A stretch of 6,488 bases of DNA from the NCBI GenBank assembly GCA_027016965.1, contig JALURI010000031.1:1-6488 (forward strand). The letters are read 5' to 3'. A program made the translations under genes and the position numbers. Below are positions 1 through 5,383 of this stretch, one piece after another; within the stretch, counting starts at the first letter, position 1, and every line of letters starts with the position of its first letter. This stretch comes from Geoglobus sp. GTDB taxonomy: Archaea; Halobacteriota; Archaeoglobi; Archaeoglobales; Archaeoglobaceae. Under the pieces are notes generated by a model. It was not told the origin of the DNA, made no database searches, and saw only the letters and a list, made by a program, of their open reading frames with translations.

Positions 1-169
1 CAATTTTTTTGCCTGATACCATTCCCGTCTTTCCGTTTTTTATGACTCTCAGAGCCTTTCCGAAATCATCTTTTTCTCCGATCATCTTTATTTTTCCATT
101 TTCTATGATCACATATCTGCTCCTTATTCTCTCTTCGTAGATCTCCCATCCATCAGCATTTATCTCCAT
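1..169 (-). CDS. tldE: TldE/PmbA-family protein, N-terminal fragment (runs off the window)
   Basis: This is the first 56 codons of a gene that continues past base 1. The ATG at 169-167 shares one base with the tldD stop (TGATG), and a purine-rich GGGGGAG lies 4 nt upstream inside the last tldD codons. The visible protein begins MEINADGWEIYEER and has the short beta-hairpin pattern IIENGKIKMIGEKDD followed by RVIKNGKTGMVSG. That pattern matches the N-terminal domain of the TldD/PmbA family and parallels the start of the tldD product next door (SIENGKFEKPK, RVLKNGFWGYAAG). In the known family, TldE (PmbA) is the non-zinc subunit of a cytoplasmic heterodimer with TldD that degrades or matures peptides. 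No catalytic region is visible. The TldE call rests on this resemblance and on its position directly after tldD; a second TldD copy cannot be excluded from this fragment. Confidence 0.8.
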   Translation of the reverse strand, partial: MEINADGWEIYEERIRSRYVIIENGKIKMIGEKDDFGKALRVIKNGKTGMVSGKKI

Positions 170-1446
170 CACTCTCCCCCCACGAAGGCTTTGATCAGGG
201 TAAAAGGGCCTCCATCTGAAACAGGTACAAGCTGTCCTGCCTTTCCACAAAAACCTGGAAAGAATGAAACATCCTTCCCGAGTTTTATTTTCCTGAGAAT
301 TTCAAGGGTATTTCCTGAAAGCGACACATCCCTGATCATATTTTTAATTTCCCCACTCTCGATCATATAACCGTACTGTGCGTTGAAGTGGAAATACCCT
401 GTTGCAGGATTGGTTTCCCCACCCCGTGAACCGTAAAGCAAAACACCCTGTCTTGTCTCCTCCAGAAGTTCATCAAATGAATACTCTCCACCCTCAATGT
501 ACGTGTTGCTCATCCTGACAATTGGAATCTCAACTCCATCTGATCTTCCATTTCCAGCTTCACCACCAACTCTTTTAGCTGTTTCTCTCGAGTTCAAAAA
601 ACTTTTGAGAACTCCATCCTCAATTATTGTCTTTTTTTCAGCTCTGTACCCTTCGTCGTCAAATGGAAAATACCCGAACTCAGGCAATGAAGGGTTGTCG
701 ATAACATTTACTCCCTCATCGGCAACTTTTTCTCCAATTTTGCCTTTCAAAACAGATGAATTCTGGAGAACATGATCTGCTTCAGCAGCATGTCCGAATG
801 CTTCATGAATGAAAACCCCAGTCAGCGAAGGATTCATTATAACGTTCATCCTTCCGGATGGGGGAGAATCGGCATTGGAGAGATTAACAGCAGTATCACT
901 GATTTTTTCTGCCTTGTCAATGGCAGAGAGTGCGGTCTCATATCCTCCTGCCTTCATGTACCTTTCAGCGTAAAATTGCAGGGTTTTGCCTTTTGCAAAG
1001 GAATGGATCACAACCCCGCATCTCGGAACCTGGCAGAATACCTCTCCTCCTGAAGAGTTCTGAATTCTCACACTTTTCACCGATTCAACGTAAACAACCT
1101 TTCTGCTGACGATCTCTTCTTTTTTGAGCCTTTCATCAATGTCTCTAAGAAGCTTAACCTTTTCCTCAATATCAACATCGGCAAAATCCTTCTTCGGCTC
1201 AAGTACCATTTTTCCATTAAATGCCATTTCATCTATCCGGGAATCTCCCTGATGAATCGCAAGCTTTTCGGCTCTCTCAAGACCTTCCCTTACACTGTAA
1301 TCTCCTGCAGCATATCCCCAGAAGCCGTTTTTCAAAACCCTGAAAGATCTTCCAGAAAATCTGGAAAGTTTTGGTTTCTCAAATTTTCCGTTTTCTATGG
1401 AAAGCTGAAGGGTATATGATTCAACCTCCCTGATTTCATAATACAT
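169..1446 (-). CDS. tldD: TldD-family zinc metallopeptidase
   Basis: This 425-residue protein is the likely catalytic subunit of a TldD/TldE peptidase, a cytoplasmic zinc enzyme that in bacteria trims unfolded peptides and processes peptides such as microcin B17. The zinc motif HExxxH is seen as HEAFGH at about residues 214-219, and a C-terminal cysteine in GFCGKAGQ (about residue 400) matches the third zinc ligand of E. coli TldD. The N-terminal third is the substrate-cradling domain, and the C-terminal part is the beta-rich family core ending KAFVGGE. Length is slightly below E. coli TldD (481). The ATG at 1446 is preferred because GAGAGGT sits 6 nt upstream; a TTG two codons earlier would leave almost no spacing. 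The gene begins 11 bp after arcS and runs into tldE, so it is probably the third gene of the tgtA operon. The family is very clear; the substrate is unknown. Confidence 0.93.
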   Translation of the reverse strand: MYYEIREVESYTLQLSIENGKFEKPKLSRFSGRSFRVLKNGFWGYAAGDYSVREGLERAEKLAIHQGDSRIDEMAFNGKMVLEPKKDFADVDIEEKVKLLRDIDERLKKEEIVSRKVVYVESVKSVRIQNSSGGEVFCQVPRCGVVIHSFAKGKTLQFYAERYMKAGGYETALSAIDKAEKISDTAVNLSNADSPPSGRMNVIMNPSLTGVFIHEAFGHAAEADHVLQNSSVLKGKIGEKVADEGVNVIDNPSLPEFGYFPFDDEGYRAEKKTIIEDGVLKSFLNSRETAKRVGGEAGNGRSDGVEIPIVRMSNTYIEGGEYSFDELLEETRQGVLLYGSRGGETNPATGYFHFNAQYGYMIESGEIKNMIRDVSLSGNTLEILRKIKLGKDVSFFPGFCGKAGQLVPVSDGGPFTLIKAFVGGE

Positions 1447-1452
1447 ACCCAA

Positions 1453-1459
1453 ACCTCTC
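1453..1459 (-). promoter_or_regulatory. Shine-Dalgarno site of tldD
   Basis: GAGAGGT on the minus strand overlaps the arcS TGA stop and lies 6 nt before the ATG at 1446. It decides that start over the TTG at 1452 and suggests that ribosomes ending arcS re-initiate on tldD. Confidence 0.65.
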
Positions 1460-3023
1460 AGTTAGGGGATATAATCTTTCTTCTTGACTCAACTGCCTTT
1501 CCATTAACAGAGCTCATCAACCTTCCTGACATCAGTGCTGTTCCAACTCCAACAGTATTGGAATTGAAATAGACGACAACATCATTGGGTCGAATATTCT
1601 GATCTGAATTTTTCACACCAACTGAGAAGATAGTCCCCCTGACATCGAACTCCTCAATTTCAACCCATGAAATCTTCTTCTCTTTCAGATAAGCTGCAAG
1701 TTCTCCGTAAACGTCCAGATTTCCGTATCTCATATCCACTCTTGCGACTCTCTCTCCATTGAAAAATTCCAGATTTGGATACTTTCCACTGACTCTATCA
1801 ATGTCAAACTCCACTCCAAACTGGTACTTCATCATCTGCCTGAACATCTCCTGATAGAGGTCAAATTCATCCTTCTCCTCACCTAAAAGCCTTCTTCTCA
1901 ACTCTCTGACATCATCAACAAATTCAATGTCAGCCCCAGATCTCTCTCCAGCCCTCTCGGCAACTTTCCTGTAGCCTCCATGAAGGTGAGCGTAGATTTT
2001 CTCAAACCTTTCAAGGAGAGGAGAAAGCCTGGATGAGACAAACTCAATCTCCCACTCGCTCCACATCCCGGTTGTAGGTGTGTCGTAAAATGATATTGGA
2101 TATATCAGCTCAAACTCTCTTGGAGAGATGAATGGCGAGGAGATTATTATTTCGCTCACACCTCTGATTGCCCTTCCAAGTCTTGATCTCATGATTCTGT
2201 GGGTTTTCGAAACCAGATAAGGCTTTCTGGCTGAGCATGGAATGAGAAGACAGATGTGAGATGCTGGATCATACACCTCAAACAACCTTCTGAAGTAGTA
2301 CTGGATTTCAGGTCTGTTTGGAAAGTCATCTGACGTGGGAAATAACTTTGATTTTTTAAATCTCGGAAATAGTGTTGAATTTTCAGTTTTGCTGTCAATA
2401 ATTCTGAGGACTGCTGTTAAATCAGGGTTTGACTTCACTCTGAGTTCTACAAGATCTCTCAACCTTTCTGATCTCAGCATTTTTGTGGCTAAAAGAAGCT
2501 CTTTTTTGAGGGAGAAGGTGTTGTGGTCTGCCAGATAATCATATTCATTCCTGTAACTGTCTCTGTTTGAGCAGGCAGGGCAGTGACATGGGAGCTGATT
2601 GAGCTCATTTAGGTGAAACTCTCCGATTTCCGTAAGGAATAAGTCTTCATGAGCTTTTGAAAGAGCATAAGCATTGTCAATCAAGTCCGCTCCAGCATAG
2701 ATGAGGAGGGAGAGGTTTTGCGGCGAGGCAATCAGGGGGATATATAGAGGGTATTTTAATTCATCACGGTCCAGCAATCTTCCAGCAAACTTCATAGGAT
2801 ATAATCCTCTGAGTATAAGCTTTTTAACAAACCTATCTTTTTTTAAAAAGTCTAAGGAAGAAGGAAACAGACTTTCAGCATCATCTGGAGGTTTTTTCTC
2901 AACAACATCTCTGAAAAGCTCAACCTCTTCTACCTTTCGCAAATCTATGATGTGGGGTGTTTTTATCCCATCTAGGTTCCCTATTCTTGCAAATCCATCC
3001 TGCTTTTCAATCCTGAATCTCAT
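1458..3023 (-). CDS. arcS: Archaeosine synthase ArcS (TgtA2)
   Basis: The 521-residue product acts after TgtA on preQ0 at position 15 of tRNA. In studied euryarchaea ArcS attaches lysine to the preQ0 nitrile, and a radical SAM partner (RaSEA) then releases archaeosine. Diagnostic is the ArcS signature PCSxxKPYxxSxxH, here PCSARKPYLVSKTH at residues 262-275. The N-terminal half is a degenerate transglycosylase domain: it keeps a zinc knuckle (C146, C148, C151, H167) and a DLIDNAYAL segment near residue 116 but lacks the DSGSFQ motif, so base exchange is unlikely. A PUA RNA-binding domain fills about residues 448-521 (VRPND-like turn, then VGVGTALMSG). The ATG at 3023 is chosen for its strong GGAGGAG site; the ATG at 3047 would add eight poorly supported residues. 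The gene overlaps tgtA by 17 bp, which suggests coupled translation. RaSEA is not in this window. Confidence 0.93.
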   Translation of the reverse strand: MRFRIEKQDGFARIGNLDGIKTPHIIDLRKVEEVELFRDVVEKKPPDDAESLFPSSLDFLKKDRFVKKLILRGLYPMKFAGRLLDRDELKYPLYIPLIASPQNLSLLIYAGADLIDNAYALSKAHEDLFLTEIGEFHLNELNQLPCHCPACSNRDSYRNEYDYLADHNTFSLKKELLLATKMLRSERLRDLVELRVKSNPDLTAVLRIIDSKTENSTLFPRFKKSKLFPTSDDFPNRPEIQYYFRRLFEVYDPASHICLLIPCSARKPYLVSKTHRIMRSRLGRAIRGVSEIIISSPFISPREFELIYPISFYDTPTTGMWSEWEIEFVSSRLSPLLERFEKIYAHLHGGYRKVAERAGERSGADIEFVDDVRELRRRLLGEEKDEFDLYQEMFRQMMKYQFGVEFDIDRVSGKYPNLEFFNGERVARVDMRYGNLDVYGELAAYLKEKKISWVEIEEFDVRGTIFSVGVKNSDQNIRPNDVVVYFNSNTVGVGTALMSGRLMSSVNGKAVESRRKIISPN

Positions 3024-4437
3024 CAATGAATCTCCTCCATTTCTCATCGAGGATCAGCTTTACCTTCCTGTTTCTGTGCTTCTCCATGAACATTCTCAGC
3101 CCTTCAATGGCTGTGAGATACGCCTCATCCTCAATGTCATCGTACATTTCAGCATGTCCTGCTGGATAGCTTTCCATCAGCTCTGCAGGAACAACACCAA
3201 AAGCAGGCTTCAGATAAAAATCTGCATTGATTCTGTGATTTGATGATATGACAATCTCATCTTTCTCTACTCCCACATTCAGCACCTTCTCCTGATGCCT
3301 TTTAACAGCGGGTCTGTAAATGCTTTCCTTTCCGAGATAGAAGAAGATTTTCTTCGCCGATGGATCATGCTTTTCCACAAGCTCGTAATGGTTTTTAATT
3401 TCTCTCCATGCCTGAATCAGATAAGGGTGAGATCTTATTCTCATTTCCACAAGCTCAAAAAGCTCGTTGTTTTTAATTGCCTGCTTGACCCGTCTGACTT
3501 CCTCGAAGCTCGCATACAGATTGTGCTCAGCAATCAGGTGGGCTCTTTCATTTTTTGAAAGCCTCCTCATCTCCTCAGGAGTGTGTTCAAGGCAAATTGG
3601 GCATGAGCATGGGAAGTACTGGATCTCTTCAAGCTTCAGTGTGCCACTTGGCGTGAGATACCTGTCATCCTTTGCAAAGAGAGCGTAGGCTGCGGAATCA
3701 AACAGATCAATTCCAAGAGCTGAAAAAAGAGCAAATATCATCGGATGTCCAGCACCAAAAAGGTGTACAGGTTTTACTGGAGAAATTACTGATTTTACAG
3801 CCAGAACTATCTTTGCAACCTCTGCAAATCTGTATGAATCGAGCAATGGCACAACAGCACCAATTGCAAAAACGTCTCCTTTGATTTTGTTTGCTTCCAT
3901 CGCTGATCTTCTTCTCAGATCCAGGTGAGTTGAGCCCTGAATCGGGATTGAAAGTAAATTATCCTTAGAGTAGGATAGATGTATCTCCTCCGCTTCTTTC
4001 TCTCTTCTTATGGTTTCCTCAAGATCGGTTAATGCAATATCATGACTTGCATCGGGTGGTGTTGGAATGTCGAGGGGTGTGACTATGTCGCTTCCAATTT
4101 CATTCTGAAATGAGACTATCTCACTGTTGCTTATCTCAACATCTCCATAAACCATGAGCTGAAAGCTACCGCTGTCGGTCATAACAGGCATATCAACATC
4201 GAGTAAGCTATGGAGACCCTTTTTCAAGACACTCCCCCTTAACCTTTTCGTTCTGTAAATTATATAGGAGTTTGTAATCAGTATTTCGGCTCCATATTTT
4301 TTCATTTCTGGAGGGGATATGAAGTCAATATTTGGGTTGATTACTGGCATTAAGGCTGGAGTCTCAACTGTGCCGTGAAGGGTATCGAGTTTGCCAATTC
4401 TGCCCAAAGCATCCTTGGATGTTATTTCAAATACCAT
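3007..4437 (-). CDS. tgtA: tRNA-guanine(15) transglycosylase TgtA (archaeosine pathway)
   Basis: This 476-residue enzyme exchanges guanine at position 15 in the D-loop of tRNA for preQ0, the first tRNA-level step of archaeosine synthesis. Key features are visible: TDSGSFQ at residues 87-93 (D88, base pocket), DIPTPPDA typical of archaeal enzymes (123-130), the probable nucleophile D247 in DLFDSAAY, and a zinc site formed by C277, C279, C282 and H305. Residues about 352-476 form a domain related to the ArcS core but without the ArcS signature. The protein ends there, so the C-terminal PUA domain of full-length archaeal forms (about 580 residues in Pyrococcus) is absent. The ATG at 4437 gives the canonical N-terminus; no Shine-Dalgarno precedes it, and a TATA box is centred 26 bp upstream, so the mRNA is probably leaderless. 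It heads the operon tgtA-arcS-tldD-tldE. Confidence 0.95.
   Translation of the reverse strand: MVFEITSKDALGRIGKLDTLHGTVETPALMPVINPNIDFISPPEMKKYGAEILITNSYIIYRTKRLRGSVLKKGLHSLLDVDMPVMTDSGSFQLMVYGDVEISNSEIVSFQNEIGSDIVTPLDIPTPPDASHDIALTDLEETIRREKEAEEIHLSYSKDNLLSIPIQGSTHLDLRRRSAMEANKIKGDVFAIGAVVPLLDSYRFAEVAKIVLAVKSVISPVKPVHLFGAGHPMIFALFSALGIDLFDSAAYALFAKDDRYLTPSGTLKLEEIQYFPCSCPICLEHTPEEMRRLSKNERAHLIAEHNLYASFEEVRRVKQAIKNNELFELVEMRIRSHPYLIQAWREIKNHYELVEKHDPSAKKIFFYLGKESIYRPAVKRHQEKVLNVGVEKDEIVISSNHRINADFYLKPAFGVVPAELMESYPAGHAEMYDDIEDEAYLTAIEGLRMFMEKHRNRKVKLILDEKWRRFIDEIQD
3032..3038 (-). promoter_or_regulatory. Shine-Dalgarno site of arcS, inside tgtA
   Basis: GGAGGAG lies 8 nt before the ATG at 3023 and within the last tgtA codons (encoding WRRF). 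It fixes the arcS start at 3023 and is the strongest sequence sign of tgtA-arcS translational coupling. Confidence 0.75.
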
Positions 4438-4573
4438 GGAGTGGGTAATGAAATGGGGATTTAAAAATGTGATCTGATAACACTAATTTAAGTTTTCAGT
4501 CTTACACTTTGTTGGGGTGCTGACCCATATTTTTTGCGATACTACAATCCCGGAATAATTTCAATAAATAATA
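4438..4573. other. Intergenic region between ccmD and tgtA
   Basis: This 136-bp gap holds the tgtA promoter next to tgtA. The rest contains no open reading frame worth calling, no tRNA-like fold and no good hairpin; the only dyad is a 4-bp stem (GGGT-GCTG-ACCC, 4515-4526). There is no clear T-tract directly after ccmD on the minus strand. The nearest run of five Ts is the one in the tgtA TATA box, so transcription of ccmCD may end there or partly read through into tgtA. Confidence 0.6.
4459..4467 (-). promoter_or_regulatory. TATA box of the tgtA operon (leaderless transcript)
   Basis: TTTTTAAAT on the minus strand is centred about 26 bp before the tgtA ATG. Archaeal transcription starts roughly 25 bp after the TATA centre, so the start would fall at or next to the ATG. 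No ribosome-binding site lies between them, which agrees with a leaderless mRNA. A second, weaker AT-rich stretch (CTTAAATTA, about 4484-4492) could act instead and would give a leader of about 25 nt. Confidence 0.6.
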
Positions 4574-4690
4574 TTACTGCTCAACTCTCTTCTCCAGCTC
4601 CACCACCTTCTTGAGCGTGAGCAGAAACATCGCCAAGACGACAATCATCACGGCAGTAGAGGCTAAGAAAACCGCCATGAAATCACTCAC
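4574..4690 (-). CDS. ccmD: CcmD-like small membrane protein
   Basis: This 38-codon gene encodes one hydrophobic helix (about residues 5-26, FMAVFLASTAVMIVVLAMFL) followed by a charged tail LKKVVELEKRVEQ with coiled-coil character. That layout, and its place directly after ccmC, match CcmD, the small single-pass protein that binds CcmC in the haem-delivery complex and helps release haem-loaded CcmE. The start is read as GTG at 4690 because GGAGGTGA lies 6 nt upstream; this gives MSDFMAV. The ATG at 4678 (34 residues) is possible but 18 nt from that site. The first 8 bp overlap the end of ccmC, so the two are probably translated together. At this length sequence similarity is weak evidence, so the call depends mostly on topology and context. 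Confidence 0.75.
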   Translation of the reverse strand: MSDFMAVFLASTAVMIVVLAMFLLTLKKVVELEKRVEQ

Positions 4691-5321
4691 TGAGCATCAC
4701 CTCCTCAATTCTGTCAATTCTGTAATTTGCAGAAACGTAAGCATAGAGCAGAAGGATGAATGAGATAATTCCAATTCCGAGAGGCATGCCTATGGTTACA
4801 TCTATGTCTGCCACCTGAGGGTGGAGAGAGAAGAAGATCCTTGTTGAGATGTATGCAAGGGGAACTGTTACGTATGCGAATATGGCATATATTGCCGAGA
4901 ACCTTGCTCTGTCTGATGGAGTCTCAATGCTCTCTCTCAGTGCAAAGTAGGCAGCATACACAAACCACAGAATGAGCACGGTTGTCTGTCTCGGATCCCA
5001 GTTCCAGTAAGCCCCCCATGCAACGTTGGACCATATGCTCCCGCTTATCAGTGCAGCAGTTATGAGGAAAAAACCGCCTTTGGCAGAATTTTTTGAAATC
5101 AGATCGTATTTGATGTTATTTTTGATGAGATACAGTACTGAGGAGACAAGTGTTGCTGTGAATGCAACAAAAGATGTAATTGCTGATGGAAGATGAAAGA
5201 ATATGATTCTGTAGTTATCCTTGAGCTGATCTGATGGCGATGGTGGTAGCGTGACTGCATTGTACACTGCGAACAGAAACATTGCAACAGCAATTGATGC
5301 AACTATTCCCTCCTTCTGCAT
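4683..5321 (-). CDS. ccmC: Haem-handling protein CcmC, cytochrome c maturation System I
   Basis: This 212-residue membrane protein has six predicted helices (about 6-24, 45-66, 83-100, 114-129, 141-160, 177-198). It carries the tryptophan-rich WWD signature WGAYWNWDPRQT at residues 102-113 and the two conserved haem-ligand histidines, H43 (FFHLPSA) and H167 (SLHPQV), on the outer side. In System I, CcmC loads haem onto the chaperone CcmE, which passes it to CcmF for attachment to apocytochrome c. Length is a little under E. coli CcmC (245), and the H-WWD-H order separates it from the longer CcmF. The ATG at 5321 has no convincing Shine-Dalgarno, and a TATA box is centred 26 bp upstream, so the transcript is probably leaderless. 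Its only Ccm neighbour here is the ccmD-like gene; ccmA, ccmB, ccmE and ccmF must lie elsewhere if present. Confidence 0.93.
   Translation of the reverse strand: MQKEGIVASIAVAMFLFAVYNAVTLPPSPSDQLKDNYRIIFFHLPSAITSFVAFTATLVSSVLYLIKNNIKYDLISKNSAKGGFFLITAALISGSIWSNVAWGAYWNWDPRQTTVLILWFVYAAYFALRESIETPSDRARFSAIYAIFAYVTVPLAYISTRIFFSLHPQVADIDVTIGMPLGIGIISFILLLYAYVSANYRIDRIEEVMLSE
4697..4704 (-). promoter_or_regulatory. Shine-Dalgarno site of ccmD, inside ccmC
   Basis: GGAGGTGA lies within the ccmC codons for EEVM and 6 nt before the GTG at 4690. It matches the archaeal 16S rRNA tail very well and is the main reason for believing in the short downstream gene and its GTG start. Confidence 0.7.
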
Positions 5322-5342
5322 GATCTATAATGCTCCATCAGG

Positions 5343-5351
5343 TTTAAAAAA
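5343..5351 (-). promoter_or_regulatory. TATA box of ccmCD (T-tract may also end ilvA)
   Basis: TTTTTTAAA on the minus strand is centred 26 bp before the ccmC ATG, the same spacing as at tgtA, and predicts a transcript starting at the start codon. The run of six Ts lies about 33 nt after the ilvA stop, so it could also serve as the T-rich terminator of ilvA. Confidence 0.6.
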
Positions 5352-5366
5352 CTATTCCAGCATTTC

Positions 5367-5383
5367 TTTACACAGGGTGTAAA
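5367..5383. repeat. Perfect 7-bp inverted repeat upstream of ccmC, possible operator
   Basis: TTTACAC-AGG-GTGTAAA is a perfect dyad with a 3-bp spacer that ends at the base before the ilvA stop codon. Its centre lies about 28 bp upstream of the ccmC TATA centre and 54 bp from the ccmC start. A dimeric activator could bind there, or the RNA could fold into a weak stem after ilvA. The 3-nt loop and AT-rich arms make the protein-binding reading somewhat more likely; no regulator is identified. Confidence 0.5.

Noticed and set aside
1447..1452. TTG start for tldD two codons upstream
   Set aside because: The SD site would abut the TTG, while the ATG at 1446 has 6-7 nt spacing.
3024..3047. Longer arcS starting at the ATG at 3047
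   Set aside because: It adds MRNGGDSL, which includes the translated SD site, whereas the ATG at 3023 has GGAGGAG at ideal spacing.
2701..3243. Plus-strand open frame of 180 codons
   Set aside because: It lies antisense to the arcS start and tgtA end, has a Ser/Phe/Asn-rich sequence with no recognisable domain, and both minus-strand genes have clear catalytic motifs across the same bases.
4515..4526. GGGT-GCTG-ACCC hairpin between ccmD and tgtA
   Set aside because: The stem is only 4 bp, does not extend, and has no T-tract after it on the minus strand; this is expected by chance.
4438..4573. Possible C/D-box guide RNA in the gap
   Set aside because: CTGA-like D boxes occur, but no RTGATGA C box is present at suitable spacing on either strand.
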